From assembly GCA_001189345.1 (NCBI GenBank), contig LFKV01000048.1, forward strand, positions 62,001-126,000: a DNA stretch of 64,000 bases, given 5' to 3'. A model generated the notes under the pieces. That model had not been told where the DNA came from, ran no database searches, and worked only from the letters and a program-made list of their open reading frames with translations. Numbering within the stretch: position 1 is the first letter of the stretch; every line of letters starts with the position of its first letter. Source of the stretch: Candidatus Paraburkholderia kirkii. Lineage in GTDB: Bacteria > Pseudomonadota > Gammaproteobacteria > Burkholderiales > Burkholderiaceae. Below are positions 1-9,595 of the stretch, in pieces. The translations under genes were made by a program, and so were the position numbers.

Positions 1-693
1 GAGACCGTGCACGCGCACGACGAAGATGCCCGCGAGCGCCGGCCGCTTGTGCGCGATCGGCAGGTTCAGCGTGGGAAAACCGAGACCGCGGCCGAGCTTC
101 GCGCCGTGCACCACGTGCCCGCTGATGATGTACGGCCGTCTGAGCGCGACCTGCGCGGCTTCGAGATCGCCCGCGACGAGCGACGCCCGCACCGACGACG
201 ACGAAATGCGCGCGCCGTTCGGATGCGCGACGGTCGCCATCTGCTCGACCTCGAAGTCGTATTTCTCGCCGGCGGCCTTGAGCGAGTCGAAGTTGCCCGC
301 GCGTTTGGCGCCGTAGCAGAAGTCGTCGCCGACCATGACCCAGCGCGCGTGCAGACTGTCGACGATGACGTTCTTCACGAACGTATCCGGCGACTGGCTT
401 GCGAAAGTCTTGTTGAAATGCTCCACCACCACGCGATCGACGCCGTTCGTGCGCAGCGCTTCGAGCTTGTCGCGCAGCATCGCGATGCGCGGCGGCGCGC
501 CGGCCGGATTGAAGAACTCGCGCGGATGCGGTTCGAAGGTCATCACGCAGACCGGCAGGCCGCGCGCGTCGGCGGCCGCCCGCACGTGCACGAGCAGCGC
601 CTGGTGGCCGCGATGGACACCGTCGAAGTTGCCGATGGTCAGTGCGCAGGGCGCCCGGCTTTCGGCATTGGGGAGGCCGCGAAAGACTCTCAC
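1..693 (-). CDS. ribF: Bifunctional riboflavin kinase / FAD synthetase, N-terminal part (runs off window)
   Basis: Converts riboflavin to FMN and FMN to FAD in the cytoplasm. The 231 codons present begin at a GTG (positions 691-693) and give MRVFRGLP followed by the nucleotidyl-transferase motif IGNFDGVHRGHQ, then the FAD-synthetase core and the start of the C-terminal flavokinase domain (HVVHGAKLGRGLGFPTLNLP), where the window ends. GTG was chosen because it is the only start that leaves the family-typical N-terminus and no upstream ATG in frame matches better. It is divergent from purN. The frame is open over all of the visible length, with no lesion. The C-terminal end lies before position 1. 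Confidence 0.93.
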   Translation of the reverse strand, partial: MRVFRGLPNAESRAPCALTIGNFDGVHRGHQALLVHVRAAADARGLPVCVMTFEPHPREFFNPAGAPPRIAMLRDKLEALRTNGVDRVVVEHFNKTFASQSPDTFVKNVIVDSLHARWVMVGDDFCYGAKRAGNFDSLKAAGEKYDFEVEQMATVAHPNGARISSSSVRASLVAGDLEAAQVALRRPYIISGHVVHGAKLGRGLGFPTLNLPIAHKRPALAGIFVVRVHGL

Positions 694-855
694 GGTAGAC
701 GTTGGTCGGTGGGACAGCAGGGCTGATGCTGCAAGGCATTAGATTATAAACGCTCGCACGGATCGACGGGCGCGCGGCCGGGCGACGTTCCGCGTGACGC
801 CCGGCTGATCCCTTTTGGCACGATTTTCGCGCTCGCCGAATGATAAAATCCGCGG
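694..855. promoter_or_regulatory. Divergent ribF / purN promoter region
   Basis: 162 bp between two divergent starts. The only recognisable element is TAAAAT at 844-849, a good -10 hexamer for purN that ends only 6 nt before the purN ATG. No convincing -35 lies 16-18 nt upstream of it. If it is used, the purN transcript would be almost leaderless. Nothing clear is seen for ribF. Confidence 0.35.
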
Positions 856-1506
856 ATGAAAAAAATCGTCATTCTGATCTCCGGACGCGGGAACAACATG
901 GAGGCCGTGGTGCGCGCATGCGCGCGCGAAGGCTGGCCGGCCCGGGTCCAGGCGGTCATTGCAAACCGGCCCGATGCCGCCGGGCTTGGCTTCGCGCAGG
1001 CGAACGGCATCGAAACCGTGGTGGTGGATCATCGCCGGTTCGAGCGCCGCGAGTCGTTCGACGCGGCTCTCGCGAGCGAAATCGACCGCTTCTCGCCCGA
1101 CCTCGTCGTGCTGGCGGGCTTCATGCGCGTGCTGACCGACGCCTTCGTCGCGAAATACGCGGGGCGCATGCTCAACATTCATCCGTCGCTCCTGCCGTGC
1201 TTTCCGGGCCTGCGCACGCATCAGCAGGCGCTCGACGCCGGCGTGCGCGTGCACGGCGCGAGCGTGCATTTCGTGACGCCGACGCTCGATCACGGGCCGA
1301 TCGTCGCGCAAGGCGCGGTGCCGGTCGTCGCCGGCGACGATGCCGAGGCGCTCGCCGCGCGCGTGCTGAAGGTCGAGCACGTCATCTACCCGCGCGCGGT
1401 GCGCTGGTTCGTGGAAGGGCGTCTTTCCATCGAGGGGGAGCGCGTTGCGCTGACGCCGTCTGAGCCGCAATGGCTCTTTGCCGACATTGCCGGGGAGGGC
1501 GCATGA
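856..1506 (+). CDS. purN: Phosphoribosylglycinamide formyltransferase (GART)
   Basis: Transfers a formyl group from 10-formyl-THF to GAR, step 3 of purine synthesis, in the cytoplasm. The 216-residue product has the expected family length. The N-terminal phosphate loop VILISGRGNNM is present, and the catalytic triad is visible: Asn107 and His109 in MLNIHPSLLP and Asp145 in TLDHGP. The stop overlaps the start of the downstream RNA methyltransferase gene as ATGA, so the two genes are translationally coupled. The gene is intact, which is expected for a core purine gene. Confidence 0.97.
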   Translation: MKKIVILISGRGNNMEAVVRACAREGWPARVQAVIANRPDAAGLGFAQANGIETVVVDHRRFERRESFDAALASEIDRFSPDLVVLAGFMRVLTDAFVAKYAGRMLNIHPSLLPCFPGLRTHQQALDAGVRVHGASVHFVTPTLDHGPIVAQGAVPVVAGDDAEALAARVLKVEHVIYPRAVRWFVEGRLSIEGERVALTPSEPQWLFADIAGEGA

Positions 1507-2801
1507 GGCTGCATGGATTTCTGATCGGACAAACCGAAACGCTGCTCGCGGACGTGCTGCGCTTCTCGGGCCCCGCGGACGCCGCGACGAGCCGCTTCTT
1601 CCGCGCGCATCCGAAGCTCGGCCACGGCGAGCGCGGCGTGATCGCGGAAGCGGTGTTCGCCGTGCTGCGCCGGAAGATGGAGTTTTCTCACCTTGCGGAG
1701 AGCGGCAGCGGCAGCCAGGCGCGGCGTCTGGCGCTGCTCGGACTGATGCAGACCGCGGGTCTGAGCGCGTTGAAGCACTTCGTCTCGGCTGACGAGCATC
1801 AATGGCTTGCGCAGGTTTCGAAAATCGATCCCGCGAGCCTGCCGGTGCGCGTGCGCACGAACCTGCCGCAATGGATCTACGACGCGCTCGGCAAGCGCTT
1901 CGAGCCGGAGGAGCTCGCGCAGCTCGCCGCCGTGCTGAACTACCCGGCGCCGCTCGATCTGCGCTCGAATCCGCTGAAGGCGAGCCGCGAGGTCGTGCTG
2001 AAGGCGCTGACCGACGCCGGCATCGACGCGGGCGAAATGCCTTACGCGCCGTTCGGCATCCGCGTCGACGGCAAGCCCGCGCTGACGCGCCTGGCGCCGT
2101 TCCAGGAAGGCTGGATCGAAGTGCAGGACGAAGGCAGCCAGTTGCTCTGCTCGCTGATGGCGCCGCGCCGCGGCGAGATGATCGTCGACTTTTGCGCGGG
2201 CGCGGGCGGCAAGACGCTCGCCCTCGGCGCGATGATGCGCTCGACCGGCCGCCTCTACGCGTTCGACGTGTCCGACCGGCGTCTCGCGAAGCTGAAGCCG
2301 CGCCTCGCGAGAAGCGGCCTGTCGAACGTGAATCCGGTGCTGATCGACCGCGAGCACGACGCCAAGATCAAGCGCCTCGCGGGCAAGATCGACCGCGTGC
2401 TCGTCGATGCGCCGTGCTCTGGCCTCGGCACGCTGCGCCGCAATCCGGATCGCAAGTGGCGCCAGTCGCCCGCGACGGTCGCGGAGCTCACGCCCAAGCA
2501 GCTGTCGATCCTCACGAGCGCGGCGCGGCTGGTGAAGACCGGCGGGCGTCTCGTCTACGCGACGTGCTCCATGCTCGAAGCGGAAAACGAGGGCGTCGTC
2601 GCGCAGTTCCTGGAAACGCATCCGAATTTCCGCGTCGTGCCCGCGCGCGACGTGCTGGCGGAGCAGCGCATCGCGCTGGACACGGGCGAGTATTTGTCGC
2701 TGTGGCCGCACAGGCACGGCACCGACGGCTTCTTCGCGGCGGTGCTCGAGCGGCTGCCCGACGCTCCGAAAGCGCCGAAGCCGGACGAAGAAACCGCGTA
2801 A
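1503..2801 (+). CDS. RsmB/NOP family RNA (cytosine-5) methyltransferase
   Basis: SAM-dependent 5-methylcytosine RNA methyltransferase of the Fmu/Sun/NOP2 family, probably acting on rRNA. The start at 1503 overlaps the purN stop (ATGA); an in-frame ATG at 1470 lies inside purN and is unlikely. The 432-residue product has an N-terminal helical NusB-like/Fmu segment and then a Rossmann methyltransferase core. SAM motif I is DFCAGAGGKTLALG. The two catalytic cysteines of this family are seen in VDAPCSGLGTLRRNPD and in YATCSMLEAENE. It is intact. Assignment to RsmB rather than another NOP-family member cannot be made from sequence alone, so no symbol is given. Confidence 0.9.
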   Translation: MRLHGFLIGQTETLLADVLRFSGPADAATSRFFRAHPKLGHGERGVIAEAVFAVLRRKMEFSHLAESGSGSQARRLALLGLMQTAGLSALKHFVSADEHQWLAQVSKIDPASLPVRVRTNLPQWIYDALGKRFEPEELAQLAAVLNYPAPLDLRSNPLKASREVVLKALTDAGIDAGEMPYAPFGIRVDGKPALTRLAPFQEGWIEVQDEGSQLLCSLMAPRRGEMIVDFCAGAGGKTLALGAMMRSTGRLYAFDVSDRRLAKLKPRLARSGLSNVNPVLIDREHDAKIKRLAGKIDRVLVDAPCSGLGTLRRNPDRKWRQSPATVAELTPKQLSILTSAARLVKTGGRLVYATCSMLEAENEGVVAQFLETHPNFRVVPARDVLAEQRIALDTGEYLSLWPHRHGTDGFFAAVLERLPDAPKAPKPDEETA

Positions 2802-2813
2802 GCCGGCTCGAGC

Positions 2814-4177
2814 ATGCAGAACCGCTTCCAGAGCGAACTCTTCGCGCGGCTCTTCCGCGACTTCGGCGAGCCGGAAGCGATCTGGCAGGTCGCGGCGCTG
2901 CTCGGCCTGCTCGCGGTGGCCTGGTGGTGCGCGCGCCTGCTGCGCAAGCGGCTCGATGCGCGCCGCCAGTCGCGTTTCGAAGCGGTGCGCTTCGGCGCGG
3001 AAAGTCTCAACAAGGCGCTCTTTCCGCTGCTCGGCACGGTGTTCGTGTCGATCGCGCAGGGAGTGCTCGCGCCGTTCATCCACAACTCGCTCCTGCGCCT
3101 CGCGCTCGTGCCGCTGTGCGGCATCACCGTCATCTACACGATGTTCTACGTCGCGCGGCGCGTGTTCAGCCGCGGCGGCACGAGGCGAACGCGCTGCTGT
3201 ATCTCTTCGAGAAGCTGGTGACGGTGATCGTCTGGGTCGCGATGGTGCTCACCGTCATGGGCATCCAGGACGACGTCGTGCACTGGATGGCGAGCGTGCG
3301 CTTCAACTTCGCCAACGCGCATATGACGCTGCTCTCGCTCGCCTCGGGCGTGCTGTGGGTGTGCATCACGCTGATCGTCGCGATGTGGGCGGGCGCGCGG
3401 CTCGACGACCGCCTGATGCGCGCCCGCTCGCTGGACGCCAACCTCAAGGTGGTGCTCGCGCGCGTCGGGCGGACGCTGATGATTCTTGCCGCGATTCTAG
3501 TGAGCCTGTCGATCGTCGGCATCGACATCACCGTCACCGTGCTCGGCGTGTTCGGCGGCGCGCTCGGCGTCGGGCTGGGCTTCGGCTTGCAGAAGATCGC
3601 GAGCAACTATGTGCCGGGCTTCATCATCCTGCTGGATCGCTCGTTGCGGCTGGGCTACATGATCAGCGTGAGCGGCAACCAGGGCACCGTCACGCAGATC
3701 CGCACGCGCTATACCGTCGTGCGCGGGCTCGACGACATCGAAACGTTGATTCCGAACGAGAAGCTGATCACCGATGTGGTGCAGAATCATTCTTCATACC
3801 TGACGCGCGGCAACGCGAAGATCGCGGTGCAGGTGAGCTACCGCTGCGACGTCGAGCGCGCGATGCAACTGCTCGTCGACGCGACGCAGGGCACCGAGCG
3901 CGTGCTGCAGGACCCCGCACCGGCCGCGCTGCTCGCCAGTTTCGGTGCGGACGGCATCAAGCTGGAACTGAGCTTCTGGATCGAGGACGCCGCGAAGGGC
4001 ACGGGCGGCGTAAGGTCGTAGGTGAATCGCGCGGTCTGGCGGTTATTCTCGGAGAACGGGATTGAAATCCTGTACGCCCAGCGCGAGATCAGAATCACCG
4101 ACGGCGTTGCGCGCGCGAGCCGCGATTCGGCATCAAATACCGAAAATCGCGCGGAAGGCGCCGCGCCGGCGGCCTGA
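2814..4177 (+). pseudogene. MscS-family mechanosensitive channel, broken by a frameshift and a TAG stop
   Basis: Encodes a multi-pass inner-membrane protein of the small-conductance mechanosensitive channel family. After 120 codons with three hydrophobic helices, the frame is lost at about 3175-3180: adding one G in the GGCGGCACGAGG stretch would restore GHEANALLYLFEK. The pore-lining helix with GVFGGALGVGLGFGLQ and the beta-domain motif IPNEKLITDVV follow in the new frame. That frame then meets TAG at 4019-4021, inside what reads as VRS-stop-VNRAVWRLFS; a GAG codon is the likely ancestor. The same frame continues open to TGA at 4175-4177, which looks like the true end. Two independent lesions make a functional product unlikely. 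Confidence 0.8.
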
Positions 4178-4418
4178 ACGCTGGCCAGCCGGGTCGATCT
4201 CCCGATTTGGGTCAGGAATCAATACCAATTCGGGGCGTGAGTTTTTCCTCGTTTCGGTACGATTCAAAAAAATTTCACCTTTAGGACAAAGACTTGGAAC
4301 GCATGCAGTAGAATGCGATCGAACCTGCGCACGTTCCTTTCACGTGCCCAACAAGTTGCCTGAGGCCGATTTGACCGGCCATTTTTCCCGAATTTCACAG
4401 CTACATAGGTAAACCGCC
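4178..4418. other. Intergenic region upstream of the desaturase
   Basis: 241 bp without an ORF of coding character. It is locally AT-richer than its surroundings (around 4225-4280). TAGAAT at 4310-4315 could be a -10 hexamer, but no -35 at proper spacing is evident. It probably carries the desaturase promoter; I see no riboswitch or repeat here. Confidence 0.3.
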
Positions 4419-5615
4419 TTGCTGAATTCTTCCCTTGAATTTCTCGCCAACGGATTGCTGGACTTTTCCTGGTGGCAGATTCTGCTGTTCATGCTCGTGA
4501 TGACGCATGTCACCATCGCCGGCGTCACGATTTACCTGCACCGGTGCCAGGCGCACCGCGCGCTGGATCTGCATCCGGTCGCGAGCCACTTCTTCCGTTT
4601 CTGGCTGTGGATGACCACCGGCATGCTGACGGGCCAGTGGGCGGCGATTCACCGCAAGCACCACGCCAAGTGCGAAACCGAAGAAGATCCGCACAGCCCG
4701 CAGACGCGCGGCATCTGGAAGGTGCTGCTCGAAGGCGCGGAACTCTATCGCGCCGAAGCGAAGAACGAAGAAACGATGCGCAAGTTCAGCCACGGCACGC
4801 CGAACGACTGGCTCGAGCGCAATCTCTACACGCGTTATCCGATCCTCGGCATCAGCGTCATGATGGTGATCGACGTCGCGCTGTTCGGCAGCGTCGGCCT
4901 GTCGGTGTGGGCCGTGCAGATGATCTGGATTCCGTTCTGGGCGGCGGGCGTCGTCAACGGTCTCGCGCACTTCTGGGGTTATCGCAACTTCAACTCGTCG
5001 GATGCGTCCACGAACATCTTCCCGCTCGGTATCCTGATCGGCGGCGAGGAACTGCACAACAACCATCACACGTTCGCGACTTCGGCGAAGCTCTCGAGCA
5101 AGTGGTACGAGTTCGACATCGGCTGGATGTACATCCGCATCATGTCGGCGTTCCGTCTCGCGAAGGTAAAGAAGGTCGCGCCGACGCCGAAGCTCGCCGC
5201 GAGCAAGGCGGTCGTCGATCAGGACACGCTGCAGGCCGTGCTGTCGAACCGCTATGAAGTGATGGCGCGCTACGGCAAGGCGCTCAAGCGCGCCTACGCG
5301 CAGGAACTGGCGAAGCTGAAGGAAGCCGGTGCGCGCGAGAAATATCAGCTGATGCGCGGCGCGCGCAAGTGGTTCCACAAGGAAGAGGATGGCCTGGACG
5401 AGCCGCAGCTCAAGCAACTGCCGGAACTGACCTCGGACAACCAGCGACTGCGCACCTTCATCGAGCTGCGCAAGGATCTCTCGTCGATGTGGGACCGCTC
5501 CAACGCGTCGCGTGAGCAACTGGTCACGCAATTGCAGGACTGGTGCCGCCGCGCCGAGGAAAGCGGCATCAAGGCTCTGCAGGATTTCGCCTTGCGCTTG
5601 CGCCGCTACGCCTGA
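4419..5615 (+). CDS. Acyl-CoA / fatty-acid desaturase (delta-9 type)
   Basis: Membrane di-iron fatty-acid desaturase, introducing a cis double bond into acyl chains and so adjusting membrane fluidity. The 398-residue product has hydrophobic segments around residues 18-40 and 60-75. The three histidine boxes of the family are present: HRCQAH (41-46), HRKHH (78-82), and HNNHH in [11 protein letters not shown] in the second half. A charged, helical C-terminal extension of about 140 residues follows the catalytic domain. TTG at 4419 is used as start because the first box would otherwise be close to the terminus and related Burkholderia proteins begin MLN. A strong terminator follows the gene. It is intact. 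Confidence 0.9.
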   Translation: MLNSSLEFLANGLLDFSWWQILLFMLVMTHVTIAGVTIYLHRCQAHRALDLHPVASHFFRFWLWMTTGMLTGQWAAIHRKHHAKCETEEDPHSPQTRGIWKVLLEGAELYRAEAKNEETMRKFSHGTPNDWLERNLYTRYPILGISVMMVIDVALFGSVGLSVWAVQMIWIPFWAAGVVNGLAHFWGYRNFNSSDASTNIFPLGILIGGEELHNNHHTFATSAKLSSKWYEFDIGWMYIRIMSAFRLAKVKKVAPTPKLAASKAVVDQDTLQAVLSNRYEVMARYGKALKRAYAQELAKLKEAGAREKYQLMRGARKWFHKEEDGLDEPQLKQLPELTSDNQRLRTFIELRKDLSSMWDRSNASREQLVTQLQDWCRRAEESGIKALQDFALRLRRYA

Positions 5616-5650
5616 AGCCGTGGCGTTATCCGTTAAATTTAAGGACGTCA

Positions 5651-5683
5651 CAAGACCCCGCTCTGGCGGGGTCTTTGGTTTTT
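5651..5683 (+). terminator. Rho-independent terminator after the desaturase
   Basis: Perfect 9-bp stem AGACCCCGC / GCGGGGTCT with a TCTG loop (5653-5674), followed by TTGGTTTTT. It lies 35 nt after the desaturase stop and before nadA, so it separates the two transcription units. Confidence 0.88.
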
Positions 5684-5740
5684 GGCGGCCGATTTTTCGC
5701 GTTTGTGTTTGGCTGAAGCTGGCAGCAGGGGGACAGAAAC

Positions 5741-6866
5741 ATGGAAGCGATCAGGAGCATCGAGTACGACCGGCCGCAAGGCCTGACGTGTGGAGTAGGC
5801 GAGGCGTGGGCGCGGGTGCCGGAAGCGCCGTCTCCGGAGAGAGGCGTGCGCTGAAGGAGCGCATTCGAGCGCTGCTGCGGCGGGAAGAGGCGGTGCTGGT
5901 CGCTCATTATTATGTCGACGCCGAATTCCAGGAAATCGCCGATGAAACCGGCGGCTGCGTCGCGGATTCGCTGGAAATGGCGCGCTTCGGACGCGATCAT
6001 GCGGCGAAGACGCTGGTTGTCGTCGGCGTGAGCTTCATGGGCGAGACGGCGAAGATTCTGAGCCCGGACAAGCGCGTACTGATGCCCGATCTCGATGCGA
6101 CCTGCTCGCTCGACCTGGGCTGTCCCGCCGACGAGTTTTCTGCCTTCTGCGACGCGCATCCGGACCGCATGGTCGTGGTTTACGCGAACACCAGCGCGGC
6201 CGTGAAGGCGCGCGCGGACTGGATGGTCACTTCGTCGATCGGGCTGGAGATCGTCGCCGATCTGCATGCGCGGGGCGAGAAGATTCTCTGGGCGCCGGAC
6301 CGGCATCTCGGCGGCTATATCCAGAAAAAGACCGGCGCGGACATGTTGCTGTGGCAGGGTTCGTGTCTCGTCCACGACGAATTCAAAGGCATCGAACTCG
6401 ATCTCCTGCGTGCGGAATACCCGGACGCCAAGATCCTCGTGCATCCGGAATCGCCGAAAGCAGTCGTCGCGCTCGCGGATGTCGTCGGCTCGACCACGCA
6501 GTTGATCGACGCCGCCGTGCGGATGGACGCGAAGCGCTTCATCGTCGCGACGGACCTAGGCATCCTGCACAAGATGCGCCTCGCCGCGCCCGGCAAGACC
6601 TTCATCGAAACGCCGACCGCCGGCAACAGCGCCACCTGCAAGAGCTGTGCGCATTGCCCGTGGATGGCGATGAACGGTCTCGCGAATCTCGCCGCGGTGC
6701 TCGAATGCGGCCACAACGAGATTCACGTCGATCCGGCCATCGGCGTACGCGCGCGGCTGCCGATCGACCGCATGCTCGACTTCGCCGCGCGTCACAAGAA
6801 GCGCGTTCAGGCGAGCGGCGATCTCGCCAGGGAGCATCGTTGTTCACGAACGTGGGAGCGGCATGA
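5741..6866 (+). pseudogene. nadA: Quinolinate synthase A with two single-base frameshifts
   Basis: NadA condenses iminoaspartate with DHAP to quinolinate using a 4Fe-4S cluster. ATG 5741 opens [14 protein letters not shown], the family N-terminus, but that frame stops after about 36 codons. One missing G near 5836 puts the rest, from [13 protein letters not shown] onward, in another frame. The core is complete and well conserved: [17 protein letters not shown], the cluster cysteines in [19 protein letters not shown] and [11 protein letters not shown] second one-base loss near 6839 replaces the expected end LFTNVGAA-stop, whose TGA at 6864-6866 overlaps the nadC ATG, with a tail running inside nadC to 6972. 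Re-initiation at an in-frame GTG near 5788 could still give a core enzyme, so loss of function is likely but not certain. Confidence 0.65.
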
Positions 6867-7750
6867 TGGCGGATTCTGCGTTCCACGCGCCGATCTTCGA
6901 GGAAGTCCGCGCTCAATACGGCGAAGCGTTCGACGCGGCGCTCGTGCGCAATGTCGTCGATGCGCTCGATGAAGACGTCGGCACGGGCGACTACACTGGA
7001 CGGCTCGTGCCGGCCGACGCGCGGCGCACGGCGCGTATCATCGTGCGCGAGGATGCCGTGCTGTGCGGCGTGCCCTGGTTCGACGAGGTGATGCGCCGCG
7101 TCGATCCGTCGATCGAGATCGAATGGCAATACCGCGAAGGCGAGCGCATGGCGGCGAAGTCGGCAGTCGTGCTGCTGCACGGTCCCGCGCGCTCGCTGCT
7201 GACGGCCGAACGCAACGGCCTGAACTTCCTGCAATTGCTCTCGGGGATTGCGAGCGCCACGCGCCGCTATGTGGACGCCATCGAAGGCACGCGGGCGCGC
7301 ATTTTCGATACGCGCAAGACGTTGCCGGGCCTGCGGCTCGCGCAGAAGTACGCCGTGCGCGTGGGCGGCGGCGCGAACCAGCGCCTCGCGCTCTACGACG
7401 GCATCCTGATCAAGGAGAATCACATCGCGGCGGCGGGCGGTGTTCGCGCGGCGATGGAGGCGGCATTCGCGCTGAACGCGGGCGTGCCGATCCAGATCGA
7501 GGTGGAAACGCTGGAGCAGCTCGAGACGGCGCTCGGCCCGCGCGCGGAATCGATCCTGCTCGACAACTTCACGCTCGACATGATGCGCGACGCCGTGCGC
7601 ATCACCGGCGGGCGGGCGCTGCTGGAAGTCTCCGGCGGCGTGAATTTCGACACGGTGCACGCCATTGCCGAAACCGGCGTGGATCGCATTTCGATCGGCG
7701 CGCTCACGAAGGACGTGCGCGCGACCGATTTCTACATGCGCCTGATCTGA
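6863..7750 (+). CDS. nadC: Nicotinate-nucleotide pyrophosphorylase (carboxylating), quinolinate PRTase
   Basis: Converts quinolinate and PRPP to nicotinate mononucleotide and CO2, where de novo NAD synthesis meets the common pathway. The 295-residue product has the family length, an N-terminal alpha/beta sandwich and a C-terminal barrel. RKTLPGLR (151-158) and the lysine of ILIKENHI (Lys184) are the usual substrate-binding residues. The ATG overlaps the presumed original nadA stop (ATGA). It is intact, although nadB and probably nadA on either side are damaged, so it may now work only if quinolinate is supplied. Confidence 0.96.
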   Translation: MMADSAFHAPIFEEVRAQYGEAFDAALVRNVVDALDEDVGTGDYTGRLVPADARRTARIIVREDAVLCGVPWFDEVMRRVDPSIEIEWQYREGERMAAKSAVVLLHGPARSLLTAERNGLNFLQLLSGIASATRRYVDAIEGTRARIFDTRKTLPGLRLAQKYAVRVGGGANQRLALYDGILIKENHIAAAGGVRAAMEAAFALNAGVPIQIEVETLEQLETALGPRAESILLDNFTLDMMRDAVRITGGRALLEVSGGVNFDTVHAIAETGVDRISIGALTKDVRATDFYMRLI

Positions 7751-7753
7751 ACG

Positions 7754-8764
7754 CTAGACCGCGCGCCGCCGCAGCGCCGGCGGCATCAGCACGGTCGAAA
7801 TGTTCTTCGAGAAACGCGCGCGGCTGATGGCTGATGTCGAGATACACGCAGTCGATGCCGCGCTTCTTGATCTCGAAGTCGATCGCCCGCGCGACAATAT
7901 CGCGCGGCGCGAGTTCGGCGCGCTCGTCGTGCGCGGGCACATGAAGCGCGTGCCGTCGGGCAGGCGCAGGATGCCACCTTCGCTGCGCACCGCCTCGGAG
8001 ATGAGGAACGATTTCGCGTAGGGATGAAAGAGGCAGGTCGGATGGAACTGGATGAATTCCATGTTGGCGACGCGGCAGCCCGCGCGCCACGCCATCGCGA
8101 TGCCGTCGCCGGTTGCGGTGTCGGGATTCGTCGTATAGAGATAGACTTGCCCGCGCCGCCCGTCGCGAGCACGGTGTGCGGCGCCTGAATGGTCACCGTG
8201 CGGCCCGAGTCGAGGTCCAGCGCGTAGAGCCCGTGGCAGCGATGGCCCGGCAGTCCAGCGATGGCCCGGCAGTCCGAGCCGGTCGGACGTGATCAGGTCG
8301 ATCGCGTAGTGATCTTCGAGAACGGTGATGTTCGGATGCCTGCGCACGCGTTCGCTGAGCGTCGTGACGACCGCGTGGCCGGTGGCGTCGGCGGCGCGGA
8401 TGATGCGGCGATGACTGTGGCCGCCTTCGCGCGTCAGATGAAAGCCCAACTCGGCGGAGCCGTCGCGCGTGAAGGGCACGCCTTCGTCGATGAGCCATTC
8501 GATCGCGGCCCGTCCGTTTTCGACGATGAAACGCGTCGCCGCCTCGTCGCACAGGCCGCCGCCCGCGACGAGCGTATCCCCGACGTGATTGTCTATGCTG
8601 TCCGACGAGTCCAGCACGGCCGCAATGCCACCCTGCGCCCAATCGCTCGCACCGACGCTCGCCGCGCGCTTCGCGAGGATCGCGACGCGTCGCGTTTCAG
8701 CCAGATTCAGCGCGACATTCAGGCCCGCGAGCCCGCTTCCTACGATTGCCACATCGAAATTCAT
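7754..8764 (-). pseudogene. nadB: L-aspartate oxidase, decayed: tandem duplication, frameshifts and loss of the C-terminal half
   Basis: NadB is the FAD enzyme that makes iminoaspartate for NadA. From ATG 8764 the reading frame gives the FAD-binding start MNFDVAIVGSGLAGLN and is normal to about residue 165. A 19-bp direct tandem duplication (8237-8255 and 8256-8274) then shifts the frame. A missing G near 8150 (GGAGK-VYLY) and a 1-2 bp change near 7940 (after RFM) shift it again. After [13 protein letters not shown] near 7800, some 200 residues, including the family's HYTCGG segment, are absent. The sequence jumps to [14 protein letters not shown]-stop, which resembles a NadB terminus. The remnant is about 1.0 kb where about 1.6 kb is expected. 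It converges on nadC with 3 bp between stops. Confidence 0.9.
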
Positions 8765-8882
8765 GCCACCGGTTCTCCGTCCGTATTCTCGTCGATAGCC
8801 GGCAAGCATAACCCGCGAGAACCATGAGGGACAGCGAGAACCCCCGTACGGTCGTGTGAAAAGCGTGTGAAAAAGCGGCGCA

Positions 8883-8913
8883 AAAAACAAAAAGCCCCGC
8901 GATTGCGGGGCTT
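8883..8913 (-). terminator. Rho-independent terminator of rpmB-rpmG
   Basis: Hairpin AAAGCCCCGC / GCGGGGCTTT with a GATT loop (8891-8913). On the minus strand it is followed by a T-rich run (8883-8894 read in reverse). It lies 36 nt past the rpmG stop. Confidence 0.88.
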
Positions 8914-8948
8914 TCTGCTGTCTTCGTTCAGGCTCTCAACATCAAGAT

Positions 8949-9116
8949 TTACTTGATCTTGGTTTCCTTGTACTCAACGTGCTTGCGGACGACGGGATCG
9001 AACTTCTTGATCGCCATCTTTTCCGGCATGTTGCGCTTGTTCTTGGTCGTCGTGTAGAAGTGACCCGTGCCTGCGGTCGATTCCAGCTTGATCTTGTCGC
9101 GTGCGCCCTTGGCCAT
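8949..9116 (-). CDS. rpmG: 50S ribosomal protein L33
   Basis: Small basic protein of the large ribosomal subunit, 55 residues, starting [14 protein letters not shown] and ending VEYKETKIK. No cysteines are present, so it is the zinc-independent (C-minus) form of L33. It lies 12 nt downstream of rpmB in the usual rpmB-rpmG operon and is followed by a strong terminator. It is intact. Confidence 0.96.
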   Translation of the reverse strand: MAKGARDKIKLESTAGTGHFYTTTKNKRNMPEKMAIKKFDPVVRKHVEYKETKIK

Positions 9117-9127
9117 GTGCGTGCTCC

Positions 9128-9361
9128 TTAGATTTCATCGCGTGCGCGCAGGTCTGCGAGCACGGCGTCGATACCGTTCTTGTCGATCAGGCGCAGACCG
9201 GCGTTCGAAACGCGCAGACGCACCCAGCGGTTTTCGCTTTCAACGAAGAAACGGCGATTCTGCAGGTTCGGCAGGAAACGGCGCTTGATCTTGTTGTTTG
9301 CGTGGGAAACGTTGTTGCCCGACATCGGGCCTTTCCCAGTTACTTGGCATACGCGTGCCAT
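9128..9361 (-). CDS. rpmB: 50S ribosomal protein L28
   Basis: Large-subunit ribosomal protein, 77 residues, with the family start [20 protein letters not shown] and basic patch [13 protein letters not shown]. It is the first gene of the rpmB-rpmG operon, with an AGGAG ribosome-binding site 5-10 nt before the ATG. It is intact. The 234 bp between it and radC hold its promoter region, but I could not place a convincing -35/-10 pair. Confidence 0.96.
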   Translation of the reverse strand: MARVCQVTGKGPMSGNNVSHANNKIKRRFLPNLQNRRFFVESENRWVRLRVSNAGLRLIDKNGIDAVLADLRARDEI

Positions 9362-9595
9362 GAGGACACTCCTAATACACGTTAAGTTAAGTCTGAGTCG
9401 AACGCTCGAATGAAAGCACTCGCTTTCGTTTCGATGTCTCTTATCGCCCGATTTGCCGATCGGGGACTTGGCAACACGGTTATGCCAATGAGGACCGCAT
9501 AAGCCCAGAGCAGGCAGGCGAGGCTTGAAAAAGCAAACAGGGACTTTAGCAGCAAAAGTCGTTCAATATCAAGCGCTTTTGGCGCTTGCCAGACG

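Noticed and set aside
7-726. A plus-strand frame of 239 codons at the window start
   Set aside because: It is antisense to ribF, which has clear FAD-synthetase motifs on the other strand.
1386-3083. A 565-codon minus-strand frame across purN, the RNA methyltransferase and the channel gene
   Set aside because: It covers several real plus-strand genes and has shadow composition (Arg, Ala, His, Glu); no motif is seen.
5788-5835. An internal GTG as the true nadA start, making nadA intact at its 5' end
   Set aside because: The sequence from ATG 5741 matches the family N-terminus, so a frame loss near 5836 is more likely. The alternative was kept as a caveat.
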